Shown: positions 50,868 through 61,887 of the stretch, piece by piece
Layout of the letters: each line of letters starts with the position of its first letter
How positions within the stretch are numbered: the first letter of the stretch is position 1
Origin: Dendrophyllia cribrosa
Lineage: Eukaryota > Cnidaria > Anthozoa > Scleractinia > Dendrophylliidae
Direction: 5' to 3'
Assembly (NCBI GenBank): GCA_024195265.1
Contig: JAJLRJ010000001.1
Location: forward strand, 54,313,702-54,377,701
DNA: 64,000 nucleotides
The notes under the pieces: generated by a model
What the model was told of the DNA's origin: nothing
Seen by the model: the letters and a program-made list of their open reading frames with translations, nothing else
Databases searched by the model: none
Position numbers and translations under genes: made by a program

Positions 50868-51330
50868 AAAAAATCTGTGGCTATTCCCCTTCTTGATTCC
50901 CTGATTATTCAAATGCAAGACCTATTTTCTGACGAGGATCGCCACGCCTCCCACCTGCTTTATCTAGTACCATCAATCATAGTCAATAACACCCTGGAGC
51001 TATCTGATGAAACAGAAGGCATGTTCTGGGAGAAAGACCTTCCATTTCCCAAATCCTTTGGGAATGAGCTGCGAAGATGGCAAACTATGTAGCAGTCAGC
51101 AGAGAAGGAACTTTCAAGCAATCTTCTACTAGCACTTGGTGCGTGTGACGAGGATGCTTTTCCAAACATCCATCGTCATCTCCTCATTGCATGCACCGTA
51201 GTGCTGAAGCTGAACGGTCCTTTTCGCTTATGAAACAGATCAAGACCTGCTCCAGATCAACGATGTTTGAAGAGTGCTTCTCAGATCTCGCTGTTATTGC
51301 CATGCATTACTCTGAGAAAGTCGAGTAGAC
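50868..51330 (+). pseudogene. hAT transposase C-terminal fragment, broken
   Basis: The frame at 50877-51092 reads FSDEDRHASHLLYLVPSII and EKDLPFPKSFGNELRRWQ and stops at TAG. After a frameshift the sequence encodes the hAT dimerisation region: LLIACT, SAEAERSFSLMKQIKTCSR and STMFEECFSDLAVIAMHY. The AERSFS-x(n)-K-x-x-x-R-S-T-M pattern is the hallmark. Inactive copy belonging to the outer element. Confidence 0.82.
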
Positions 51331-52113
51331 GAGATATGCGAGGGCTTTGTAAAAGCTCATCCAAAAAGACACTTTTAGGTTACATTGTTCGATTTACGAG
51401 GTATGTAGAAAAACGACAAATTACTATCGTTGTTTCTGCTGTCCCTTTTAATCATGCATTATTATTATTTTTGGTTTTCTGGTTGAGAAATAAAGTAAAC
51501 TCCAGATTTTATATCATGCCTTCACAAACGCTTTTCGAGTCTCAGGAATGCTGGAAATGCCGTTTTAGAGGGTAAAATCGGAAAAATTTTTCCGGGAAGG
51601 CATGGCCCCGGATCCCCTAGAAGCTCGCACCTCGGCTCTCGCCATCCACGCCGATGGCGTCGAAAGTTATTAAGGTGTACAACCATTCCTGGATCCGCCC
51701 CTGATACTTTACCTTGTATTGCTAAATTTATTCGAAAAGTATTGAAATTTACCCATTGCAAATGATTCTGACATACAAATTATATGCAAAAATTGAACTG
51801 ATTTTCATTAGTAGAAATCGTCGTGCGTCTCAGAAGCACAGAAAAACAACTGATAAAAACCTCGCGCGTGCATTTTTAACTCCTGAATACGCGAAGCGTT
51901 GAGCGAGTTATATCGGCTGTAAACCTTTTCTTGGTAATTCCGCTGACTAGTGCATATGGCTTGCGCATATATTTTGCCTGTTCCAAATGAGATAATGTTC
52001 ACCTGCCTTGCTCATGAAGACGGCTTCGGAGGGAGGGGAAGGTGGGGAGTTGGACACAGAAAGGAGAGGGAAGGGTCCGAAGGTTGTTTCGTATTCACGA
52101 GTTGGCTCGAAGA

Positions 52114-52242
52114 CATTCTCGTCCCGAGAGCCGCTTGATCCTCTTAACCGCCAGAGCCTGAGTACGAGGGTCAAGGAGCTCCTTGACCCTCGTACTCAGG
52201 CTCCGGTGGTTAAGAGGGTCAAGCGGCTCTGGGGACGAGAAT
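52114..52242. mobile_element. Foldback element with CATTCTCGTCCC ends, 10 bp TSD
   Basis: Arms of about 63 bp with no loop (centre GGAGCTCC) run from CATTCTCGTCCC to GGGGACGAGAAT. GGCTCGAAGA is duplicated at 52104-52113 and 52243-52252, a Mutator-like length. Related ends occur at 55600, 55779-55833 and 56799-56818. Confidence 0.88.
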
Positions 52243-52680
52243 GGCTCGAAGAAGCCTTTGATTTAAGAAGTAATCCATATTTTAATAAAACTTGTCTCGT
52301 CCTGATTTTCTTAAAATCAGCACTGCTAACATAATCGCGCACTATTTTACCGTTTTTGGAGAATAAAACTGGCAAACGGTTAATTATTTTTTTTCCTGGT
52401 ACTAGGACACCCGATTCGCGTATAATTAACCGCATATAAGCGGGTCTAATTAACATCAAATTACCGAATGCAAGCGGTAAAATAGGCCCTATTTACCTAA
52501 CAGTAGTATTCTTTATATTACTGACGTTAGACACAGAACTGAGAGAAAATAGCTTCAGTTTAGCACTGATCTGCAGTGTTTAGGGTTAAGCACTTATTTT
52601 AAAACGGTTAGCTTTCATTTATGGTTATGGGCAACTCTATAAATATGTTAAAAATTATGTACAGTTCCCCTCAGCTAGCC

Positions 52681-52750
52681 CTCCTTGGTGTAGTGGATAT
52701 AGGTATTAGTTATGAAGCAAACGACTCGGGTTCAAGGCATGCACCCTTAT
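52681..52750 (+). repeat. tRNA-derived SINE-like sequence
   Basis: TGGTGTAGTGG (52688-52698) fits the A-box TRGYNNANNNG, and GTTCAAGGC (52732-52740) fits the B-box GWTCRANNC, at tRNA-like spacing. The acceptor and T stems do not close, so it is a tRNA-derived retroposon or pseudo-tRNA, not a working tRNA gene. Confidence 0.6.
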
Positions 52751-52842
52751 GATCTTTTTCTTTCTTTTACTTAAAAAAAAAGAGTTTTACTTTATGTAAA
52801 ATGTTCAAGTGAAAGACAAAAGCCAGTTTGAGATCAGCTCCA

Positions 52843-53420
52843 TTCTTGGTTTTCACCTACGTCATATCAAAATTCAGAAGCATTAAACAATAGATTTCGA
52901 TTCCAAAATGTTTATGGAATTGTAGAGAGTTTAAAACTACACATCTTGGCCAAATGTTGAAGCGCAAAAGCATTTTGTTCAATAGTTACAGATGAACGAG
53001 TATTTGGACATTTTTAGTAAGAAATGTATGGAGCGGCCATCTTGGTGCCCATCTTGGTGCCCCACTCAGCTGGGCACCAACATGGCGGCCAAAAATTCAA
53101 AGTCTTAATAACACCAAAAATCTCATCACAAAATATTGTATTCACTATAAGTGCCATTTAATCGGCTTTTAAACATCTATAATACAAAAATAACTTTTAA
53201 CTTGTTGAATTTTGTTTATTTTCACGGCTTACCTGAAATAGCGTGACGAATTGCGTGACACATTTAAAATCTTTATAAATCGGAAGCAAAACATCGTTAA
53301 AACCTGAAACTTTTTGTGAAAGATTATAACACTGGTATCCACATACCGTGTTAGAAACAGCCTTGTAGGACGTATACTTTAGATTTTTGAATTTTTATGA
53401 CGTCATGTGAAAACCAAGAA
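52843..53420 (-). mobile_element. MITE family with TACGTCAT-type ends, copy 2
   Basis: Inverted relative to 5211-5760. Ends TTCTTGGTTTTCACCTACGT and ATGACGTCATGTGAAAACC. Conserved interior (GCCATTTAATCGGCTTTTAA, CGTGACGAATTGCGTGACAC). It lies within the 52400-53540 element. Confidence 0.85.
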
Positions 53421-53863
53421 TTTTGGTTATTTCTCAGTAGGTGAATTGGGCCTACTTTAACCGCTTGCATGCGGTAATTTGATGTTAATTAGACTCGCTT
53501 ATATGCGGTTAATTATATGCGAATCGGCTGACTAGGAATGCTAAGAATGGCCGAAAGAATAGCTTAGCTAGGACCCAGCTCCCGCGTCTACTAAAAAGAA
53601 GATGGCGTCGGTATTGTCAACAAAGTGGTGAATGAAAAGTATAGTCTCACCCCTTATGAAGCGGATACCCTTGATCCTTATAATTAATACAAACAAGGTG
53701 TCGACTTCATATGGATCCCCAAACTTGATACATCAAAATTTTGGTTAAATATCATACCAAGGGAAGTTGGAAATTGTTGGTATTAATTTATTCGTTTTCA
53801 TTCATTCATTTTATTTTTCTCCAAACCAAAACCAAATAGATTTGCATACAGAATATTATATTA

Positions 53864-54712
53864 AGGCCCGGTTTAAACGTCGCATTTTACATGCGCCGAA
53901 TCTAATACTAATTTAAGTCGACTTGAATTAAAAAAGTTCGGCATTTGATTTAAACGTCGCATTTAATTGTGCCGAATTTAATTGCCGAGTGCGAGTGACA
54001 TCTTCATTCCCATACTCCGCTCAAAGTTTCCCGCCAATATGGCTGACAAAGATAAGGAGCACATTTTACGTTTGCGGCGTTTATGCCTCTCAAACACCAT
54101 TCGCGCTAACAGGAAACGGCGACTTATAATGCAGATGGCAGTGCATCACTTTCTAGCAAGAAGAAGACTTGAGCGAGAGGAGACAGTGGTATTCGTTTCA
54201 CTTCCCTGATCAAATTTTCGTTCATTGACTTCGTTCTCCATCTTCTCCCAAAAACAAGCTTCGCAACGAGCTACATTTCATCCTGCCTTCCAACCCGGTG
54301 TTTCCTCGTCTACTTCAAAAACAGAGCATCTAATACAAAAAAGTGACCGCATGTCAAACATGTATACTTTGTTGAAGAGAAGCACGAACCACACATACTA
54401 GTATCCTCGACAGCCGCCATATTGCTTTCTTTTAGACCCGCGATTTGCGATTCCCGCCAATTTTTTTGTGCGCATGTCATAAAACTGTGGAGTTATGGGT
54501 AAAATATAATTAACATAATTTATGAATTCGATTCGGCACATGTAAAATGCGGCGTTTAAATCAACTGTCGAACCTCGGTCGCATATTCGACTGGATCAGT
54601 CGAATATTCGACTGAACTCGCATTTAATACAAATCTGCCGAATTTAATTGATTTAAACGTCGCATTTTACATGCACTTAATTCGTCAATTAGATTCGGCG
54701 CATGTAAAATGC
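53864..54712 (+). mobile_element. Harbinger-like element with CGCATTTTACATGCGCCGAA ends
   Basis: The left end AGGCCCGGTTTAAACG follows TTA. The inner inverted motif CGCATTTTACATGCGCCGAA pairs with TTCGGCGCATGTAAAATGCG at 54693-54712. Several direct and inverted copies of TTTAAACGTCGCATTT lie subterminally. It contains a 57-codon frame at 54039-54209. The right terminus is decayed. Confidence 0.72.
54039..54209 (+). pseudogene. Short transposon-encoded frame
   Basis: MADKDKEHILRLRRLCLSN and KRRLIMQMAVHHFLARRRL form a basic helical peptide like the start of Harbinger transposase or its Myb-like partner. Truncated by TGA, so probably a remnant. Confidence 0.35.
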
Positions 54713-54729
54713 GAGTTCTATTATTAAAG

Positions 54730-55778
54730 GGTACACAAAGTAATTGAAAAAAAATGAAGGAAAGGAGAAGGGCACATATAAGTGAGACTAATACTACGCC
54801 CTTTAACTGAATTAATAATTACAATAAAGAAAGTATGATTATTATAATTGTTGTTCTATTTAATAAAATGAAAATTTTAGAGAATTGTAGCAGAAACAGA
54901 GATAGAGGTATATGTTTATTAGTATTGGGCAAGATAGTAATGTTGAAGTGTCTAAGTTTTAAACAAGATTTTGTGGGAATGTTATTCCAGAAAAAAACTC
55001 CCAATAACCGTTGCACAGAATTTCCTTAAATTTTTTTCGGACAGAATTGGTATTAACCAAGTCTACTCTAGTAAATACTCAAGCAAATCATACGTTTTGC
55101 TTTCTTAGCACGTTTTAGGCCTTTACTTTAATGCGCAGCTGCGCAAAATCAGTCCAAGATCTTCTTTCTCTCCTTCTGCGAGTCTTTCCACTGACCAAAA
55201 AATCGCGTAGGGTACTGGGAAGGATTTTGACCATGATCCTCGCTCCCAGTGCCTTATCTTTTGAAAAACTTCCGCTTTCCTTTCGCTTTCGATTTCAGCA
55301 GTACTAAAAATAGTCAGATTTGGAACTGGAACGGCAGCCCAGTGTTAAACAAAGCTTATCTGCTCAAACGTTCGTCGAACATCAGAGATAGTTTAACTCC
55401 TCCTGTTTTCTGAGCCATGATAAAAAAAAATTCATTCGTCTTGGGTTCGAAATAAGGTCAGCTGGTAACTAATTTTCTGCCACTAAATATTCAGCTAAAT
55501 ATATAAAAAGACAAGCTCATATTGTACAGCCTTTCGCATAATTTTCTTTTCTGTGAAAAAAAAAAAATAAAAACAGGGAACGCCATTCCCAGCGTTTTCC
55601 ATTCTCGTCCTCAGAGCCTTCGTTTCATTTGGTCAGCGGAAAAAACGAAGGGCTCTGGTAACAGTACCTTCCGGATGTCGTAAAATCCACGACATTCGTT
55701 AGCGCATACCTAATGCATTAATGTACTATTGCGCTTGCTCAATGCCAGAAACCGGAAATAATAAAACCTTTCGTGTGT
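54730..55778. other. Noncoding stretch with partial third copy of the tandem unit
   Basis: CTTCCGCTTTCCTTTCGCTTT at 55268 and neighbouring motifs match 58270, indicating an older partial copy of the 56.9-60.0 kb tandem unit. A degraded foldback end (ATTCTCGTCCTCAGAGCC) lies at 55603. No gene is supported. Confidence 0.45.
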
Positions 55779-55833
55779 GCATTCTCGTCCCCAGAGCCCA
55801 AGTTTCGTTTGGTTGAGCTCTGGAGACGAGAAT
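55779..55833. mobile_element. Short CATTCTCGTCCC foldback
   Basis: CATTCTCGTCCCCAGAGCCC pairs with GAGCTCTGGAGACGAGAATG around a short loop. Same end family as 52114-52242. A further inverse end lies at 56799-56818. Confidence 0.7.
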
Positions 55834-57241
55834 GTTGTGTGGAATGGCGTTCCAAAGGACTGTACAAGACTTCACAATTACAGGAGAACATCGCGCTGAA
55901 AAAGAAAAAAGAAAAGCTTTACGTGCTGCTGTTATTTAGAAGAAAGATTGTCTTTGTATTTTGCCTACTGGTTTTAGAAAATCCTCGATAAGTCAACCGA
56001 TTTCTTTCGTTTGGGTGCTGTGTATTTATCGTTTCGCCACTGAACGCTTTCATATCCGACCAAATCAGTTGATCGGACAGCTAAGTTTGTTGATGGACAC
56101 GCTGTGGTCATTAGGCTTATTTCATCGAACAGTGGTAAGAAATATCGAGGAATTTTTGTTTTGCATTCGTTTCATGTTATTTTAAGTGGGCTTCGAGTGA
56201 CCTTCGTTTCCCTAAATTTGTATTTCAAGTTGTAGTAAAGAGTACTACCTAATAAAGAAAATATAACTTGCTTACGAGAGTGCTGATAGCGTTGTTGTGT
56301 TGTTGTTATTTAAAATGGGTAACCTAGTGGTAATATTTCTTTTCAACCGTGGGCTTTCTTCAGGATTCCTCCCTCTCTTTTAATACTCGTCCCTGTTGCA
56401 AGCAACATACTTCTTTAATATTCGTGGCCGCTTAAATATAGCTTCGTCTTCCAAGACACATACTGATTATTTTCGGAAACGAATCGCTCATATTTAGCTA
56501 GCGACAATCAGATCCCGTTATACTTTGAAATTTAGCAGCCGTATCTTTACCTGCTTAACCAAACAAAACTGGGTGACATTGGTCGTTGAATGCGTTGAAA
56601 TTAAAACGTTGGTTTTGTTGATGTAGTCGTCATAGGACTTCAACATTTGAAATTCAACCGGAAGTAAAACCTTATGCGTAGAAGCGTAAATTTTTTTACC
56701 TTGTTTCGCATTCATTTTTAAACGGCCAATCAAACAATTCAAATTTTTGTCCCGTTACCAGAGCTACACGAGACGCAATTAAAAAAAAACAAAACGTGGA
56801 GCTCTAGGGACGAGAATGAGCGTTTTCCTAAACATACGGCTCATTTGGTGCCCTGCGCGATGAACAGCAACTACTCAGTTATACATGACATGGCCAAACC
56901 GTAGTAGTAGTCTTATTTACTCGGACGCTCGCTTTGTCAAATATTAATGTCGGTGTTATTTAATGTATATTAAATTGACTTCTGAGGCTAATTTACGCTG
57001 GATTCAAATAATAAGTAGTGAAATTTTGCAGACTGCATCTAATATAGGCGCACGTAACCGGCAGCGGAGCAGTCAACACACTTTTAGTTGCATTTGCGTT
57101 ATTTTGGTAGCTTTTGTTTTCAATATCTTCGCAGCCTTATGGCAATCGTATTGACCGACTTTCGAGAGCTGAATTAAGCTTAATTCAAATAATATATATA
57201 ATATAAACGAGAACGGTGGCGCTTTCGTTTTCAATAGCTTC

Positions 57242-57343
57242 TCAGCCTTCGTGTAGCAATCGGCAGTACCTTTCTATGTCATCAACATTACACCAGCCGA
57301 TGTACATGTTCTGGTCGCTTTCCTGTTTCTTCTGTGTGGCCAT
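57242..57343 (-). CDS. Small frame conserved in the tandem copies (A)
   Basis: ATG in good context (AAAGATGG) opens a 33-residue frame MATQKKQESD...NVDDIERYC ending TGA. The copy B counterpart keeps the same residues over the first 27 with two substitutions (A2T, M13V). The sequence AAAGGTACTG could also be a donor after DDIER. The family is unknown. Confidence 0.3.
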   Translation of the reverse strand: MATQKKQESDQNMYIGWCNVDDIERYCRLLHEG

Positions 57344-57543
57344 CTTTGCTCGTACTCTCGGCACTGAAAACGAATCTTTTTATTTCTTAGTTCAGAGGGT
57401 GTGCTAAAAAGAATGGCTTCCGCTTGGATTTGTAGTTGAAAAACATTTGAGGCTTAAGGGCACGTGATTTCTAGGAAATGTGTATTGACCTAGATGTTAC
57501 AAAACAAAACAAGGTCACGCAATTCGATGCAAATACTTTTTAA

Positions 57544-57730
57544 CCCTTTAACACCCAAGAATGCCAGATATCATGAGATATCAAAATTTAAGAAAAAATC
57601 CCAATTGCATTTTGTAAAATATTGGAAAAAAATGGTACCATGCAAAAATACTGCCGAGGAGGTTTCATTTGAATGGTCACATCATAGGATTTCATTAACA
57701 GACTCAATATTGACTCTGGGAGTGAAAGGG
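57544..57730 (+). mobile_element. piggyBac-like MITE, copy 3, with TTAA TSD
   Basis: CCCTTTAACACCC at left and GGGAGTGAAAGGG at right, flanked by TTAA at 57540-57543 and 57731-57734. The duplicated copy B has a single TTAA at 59371-59374 in otherwise matching flanks, proving insertion at TTAA. Confidence 0.92.
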
Positions 57731-58579
57731 TTAAGTAGGTTTAGTTTCTTCTAAGAAAAATTCACACTATCATCTGCTATCCGATATAGTAAACGAGTTC
57801 CAAGATGCATATTCCCAACATTGCTTTATTGACTTGCCAGAGAAACAACAGATATACTTATGTATCCTAGCCTGGAAAGGAAATTAAACTTGCATTATTT
57901 TTTAGACAGTAACAAAGTCTTTTTCTTTCTTGGATTTACTAGCCCTACGACCATATTTTGGTTCTACTTTATATTTTCGTCTTGACTGAATTCATTGATG
58001 CTTGTTTAACAGGCAAAGAATATTGTTAAATATATAATAAAGCGGCAGCAAGTTGGTTATAACCTGAGCATCACTTCTCTTTTCTAGTACACGCTTGAAA
58101 AAATCATACTTTTATTTTTTGTATTACGTTTGAGGCATTTTTTGACTTTTTAATTTGAAATGCGCACTGAGATGCGCAACAGCGCGCAATTCCGTTTCAA
58201 GAGCTTATTTATTTATTTCCCCTGCGGGTCTTCCTTCTATAGAAATAATACTTGGACCTTCTCGTCAAAATAAATGACTTCCGCTTTCCTTTCGCTTTTG
58301 AATTCAACGGCGCACAAATTGTAAAATTCGGAACAAGGAATACAACCTCAGTATTGACAAAGCTCAACTGCTACGTTTTCCTTTTGTGTCTATTTGACTA
58401 TTATACACTAACTACTAGAAACTGTTTCACGGTCTGAGGAAAATCACTGTATCAAGCCATTGCACAAAAAGGTAACAAACGCATGATACAAATCTGACAA
58501 ATGACAAAAAAGCAACCATCCCGGCAACCATGCCAACCACGATGAACAGCAGCCACTTTACATGATAACAAAATCGTAC

Positions 58580-60000
58580 TACAGTACTAGTCTTATTCAC
58601 TCTGATGCTCGCAAATGGCTAGTGATCGACCTACGTTAGATTAATGATAAAAAGCGGAATTTTGCAGACTGCATCGAATATAGGCGCATGTAACAGCCGA
58701 GCTGTCAACACACTCTAGTTTTCGTTGCATTTAAGTCATTTTGGACCAGTACAAGAACAGTTTCGGTAGCGTTTGTTTTTAAAACAGCCGAGCAGTCAAC
58801 GCGCTTTAGCATTGCATTCCGGCATCATTTTGGACGTACGAGAACGGTATCGGTCATATCGGTAGCTTTCGTTTTCCATGAATATCTCTGCAGCCTTATG
58901 GAAATTATATTGACGGACTTTCGAAGGCTGAATTACGCTTGATTCAAATAACATATATGAGGGGGGAGGGATTTTGCAGACTGCATTTGCATCATTTTGG
59001 ATATACGAGAACGGTATAAGCTTTCGTATTTTCAATAGTATCTCAGCCTTCGTGTAGCAATACAGTACCTTTCTATGTCATCAACATTACACCAGCCGAT
59101 GTACACGTTCTGGTCGCTTTCCTGTTTCTTTTGTGTGGTCATCTTTACTCGTACACTCGGTACTGAAAACGAATCTTCTGATTGCCTAGTTCAAAGGGTG
59201 TGCTGAAAGTATGCCTTCCGCTTGGATTTATTAGCGAAAGAATATTTGAGGCTAAGGATAATTATCACGTGATTTCTAGGAATTTGACCAAGCGTGAATA
59301 CCGAGGTGAAGTCGCGATTGTAGAGGTTACATAAAAAAAAGCAGGTCACGTAATTCGATGAAAATACTTTTTAAGTAGTTTCATTTTGTTCTTAGAAAAA
59401 TTCACACTTTAGCATCTGCCGCTACGTGACTGCTACGTACCCAGTTTAGGTTCCTGGTTTAGGTTAACGAATTCCAAGATGCATATTCACAACATTGCTT
59501 TATTGACTTATAATCAGAGTATGTAGTAACTTGTAGCCGTATCCGGAGAGGAAAGTTGCATCAATTTATAAATCTAATTGCAGTCTATTTATTCGATTTA
59601 CTGGCCCCACGTCTATATTTTGGCTCGATTTTAAATATTTTTGTCTTGAATGATTACTTTAATGCCTGTTCAGTAGGCAAAGGTCCAGTAACAAGTTGGC
59701 CACAAAAGACATCCTTGCTATGAAAATCAAATGCAGTATTGAGGTACTCAAAGCAACATAATTGGTATAACTGATGGTCTTCGTGATGCCCTTCTGTACC
59801 GAGTAAACACTCGAACAAATGTATTATGTTTGAAATGAGCTGCGCAGTAACCTGGTAGCACGCAATTCCGTTTCAAAAGTTCATTTTTTATGAGCTCTGT
59901 GCGTCTTCCCAGTAACCACCCCCCCCCCCCCCCCCCCCACAAATCCTCTAAAAAAAATCGAACTTTTCGTGTCTAAGTGGCTTCCCCTATCCTTCGCTTT
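58580..60000. repeat. Tandem segmental duplication, copy B
   Basis: Counterpart of 56880-58330. It is interrupted by a poly-C tract at 59920-59938 and shows extra internal partial repeats (TTTGCAGACTGCAT at 58661 and 58974). Confidence 0.82.
59032..59142 (-). CDS. Small frame conserved in the tandem copies (B)
   Basis: MTTQKKQESDQNVYIGWCNV is followed by DDIERYC, then a different tail (IATRRLRYY) caused by a two-base change, ending TGA. Partner of the frame at 57242-57343. Confidence 0.28.
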   Translation of the reverse strand: MTTQKKQESDQNVYIGWCNVDDIERYCIATRRLRYY

Positions 60001-60446
60001 CCTTTTCCCTTTGACAATAGAGACTTTAATTTGCGTAATAATCGTCGTGCGGACAATGAAATGCATACCACTTTGAAGAGAACGACTTTTCTTGTTTGTT
60101 CGTCATTCGATCGTATTCAAACTTGACACTGCTCCCGGTAAACTTCACACGAAAATCGTTTTGCCTTTTGACTTGTTGTGACTTTTTTTAAAGGGATATT
60201 TTCAAACAAGGTAAACAAGTGAAACCTTACACATATAGAAGATACGTTGACTTTATTTAAGTTAATAGACGGTCCGTATATACTTTTTACGTGCCGAGCG
60301 TTGGTGCTATTTCTTTTCACACACAAACTGTGCGACCGTTCGTATTTTTAAATTTAGAGGAAATGTATGGGAATATCGAAAAGGTTTACTTTTCGTAATA
60401 TACTGTGATAAATATTCATATAAAAGCTCAAAATAAACGTATTCAG
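60001..60446. other. Noncoding stretch
   Basis: AT-rich; no supported gene or repeat. Confidence 0.35.
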
Positions 60447-61397
60447 TTTTGCCTGAAATGTTGTGTGATGTCGTTCTTGTAGCTGAAAACGACGAATTTG
60501 AGCGATTTAAAGGGTTTTGCATCGGACGTTTACCTGAGCGTATAGTAGAGAGACCAGGGAAGAAAGCTGGATTTTGGACCGGTCCAGCGCCGAGCCGATT
60601 TTCACCAAGAAATTCCATCGCACAGCTTCCAAACCCCACACCAGGCGAGCTGAAATCCAGAGGTTTCTTCTTGTGCCATTGCATTTAAAATCCGTCCAAA
60701 ACTCGAAGCGCTAGACCCCAAATAATATCGAGAAATCGAGAAATCCAGCATTTGAAGCTCTAACAGTCACGCAGTTTGCTAACAATGCCCTTTTATAAAT
60801 TTATCCCGTGGGAGAGGAAACAGGGGCAAATAACTTTACACTTACCGCCCTGGCGCGTTGTAGCCTGTTCCAGGTGTTCAGAGAGTAGGGAAAGCGCGAA
60901 TAGTTGGGGAAGGGAGCGAAGAAAAGCGAGCGAAAAAATGCGGGGAGACTGGGGAGAGCAGGCGAGTTCCCTCGTCTCCCCGCATTTTTTTCGCTCGCTT
61001 TTCTTCGCGCCTTTTCCCCACTATCTGAACGCCTGGAACAGGCTGGGCGCGTTGGAGGTCGGGACACATTTTACCAACCGCGGCTCTATCGAGCTTCGAA
61101 TGCTGGATTTCTCGATATTATTTGGGGTCTAGCGCTTCGAGTTTTGGACGAATTTTAAATGCAATGGTACGAGAAGAAACCTCTGGATTTCTGCTTGCCT
61201 GGTGCGGGGTTTTGAAGCTGTGCGATGGGCATTTCGTGGTGAAAATCGGCTCGGCGCTGGACCGGTCCAAAGTCCAGCTTTCCTCCCTTGTCTCTCTAAT
61301 ATACGCTCAGTGAAACGTCCGATGCAAAACCCTTCAAATCGCTCAAATTCGTCGTTTTCAACTACAAGAACGACATCACACAACATTTCAGGTAAAA
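60447..61397. mobile_element. 950 bp element with about 315 bp inverted arms
   Basis: Arms 60447-60762 and 61084-61397 are reverse complements at roughly 90% (ACAAGAACGACATCACACAA and inverse; GGACCGGTCCA in both). Both arms can be read as open frames (GKKAGFWTGPAPSRFSPRN on plus at left, GRKAGLWTGPAPSRFSPRN on minus at right). A foldback lies in the central loop. Confidence 0.85.
60861..61045. mobile_element. Foldback element in the loop, 9 bp TSD
   Basis: Arms from AGCCTGTTCCAGG to CCTGGAACAGGCT with inner GCGAAGAAAAGCGAGCG and inverse. GGCGCGTTG is duplicated at 60852-60860 and 61046-61054, a Mutator-like length. Confidence 0.85.
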
Positions 61398-61442
61398 CTA
61401 ATTGCGCTATCCAATTGTGATCCACCAGATAGTGATTTATCC

Positions 61443-61887
61443 CCAGGGGGGGGGGGGGGGGGGGGGGGGTACTCAACAAAGTTTTGTACGGGGATGCTCC
61501 GCCCCGTGGTCCAAACCCTTTCCCTTTCATATACCGTTTTTGACAGAAAAGGTACCCCTTTCATATACCTTTCATTGAAAATGGTACCCCTTTCATATAC
61601 CTTTTGTTGAAAATGGTACCCCTTTCATATAGCCTTTGCGTGCGTCTGTTTGATGTATTTTGAAAGGCGCTTTTTATTATACTTAAATTGCAGTTTTCCC
61701 TACCTTTTTTATGCTTCAACTCGTGTTTTCGCTACCATTTCCTATTCTTCGTGAAATCCCTACCCTTTCACATACTTTAACTTGTGAAATCCCGACCCTT
61801 TCATATACCTCCAGCCTCAAAAAGGTACCCCTTTTGGGCGGAGCATCCCCGTATAGCCCATTATAGGGAGTATCCCCCCCCCCGGGG
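61443..61887 (+). mobile_element. hAT-like MITE with CCCTTTCATATACC subrepeats, 8 bp TSD
   Basis: ATTTATCC is duplicated at 61435-61442 and 61888-61895. A long G tract at left is mirrored by CCCCCCCCCCGGGG at right. GTACGGGGATGCTCCGCCC pairs with GGGCGGAGCATCCCCGTA. Four to five GGTACCCCTTTCATATACC units lie inside. Confidence 0.9.

Larger units (their letters stand above)
48891..51703 (+). mobile_element. Outer hAT transposon, 2.8 kb, degenerate
   Basis: Ends CAGAGGCGGATCCAGG (48891-48906) and CCTGGATCCGCCCCTG (51688-51703) are inverted with one mismatch and are of hAT type. It carries the transposase remnant at 50868-51330 and contains two nested elements. No matching 8 bp flank duplication was found (TCTTCAAC versus ATACTTTA), so one end may have been rearranged. 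Confidence 0.72.
52400..53540. mobile_element. 1.1 kb element with about 90 bp TIRs, carrying two other repeats
   Basis: Left arm CCGATTCGCGTATAATTAAC (52411) to about 52500 is inverse to about 53440-53527 (ending GTTAATTATATGCGAATCGG), roughly 90% identical. The interior holds a tRNA-like sequence (52681-52750) and a MITE copy (52843-53420). Confidence 0.82.
56880..58330. repeat. Tandem segmental duplication, copy A
   Basis: Matches 58580-60000 in the same orientation at an offset of about 1.8 kb. Examples are CATCAACATTACACCAGCCG (57280 and 59079), CTTCCGCTTGGATTT (57418 and 59217) and CAACATTGCTTTATTGACTT (57818 and 59490). Copy A contains the piggyBac-like insertion at 57544-57730 that copy B lacks. 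Confidence 0.85.

Noticed and set aside
52681..52750. Functional tRNA gene
   Set aside because: A and B boxes are present, but the acceptor and T stems do not pair, and it sits inside a transposon.
60801..61158. Several 60-118 codon frames around 61 kb
   Set aside because: All derive from the foldback at 60861-61045, where both arms stay open on both strands.
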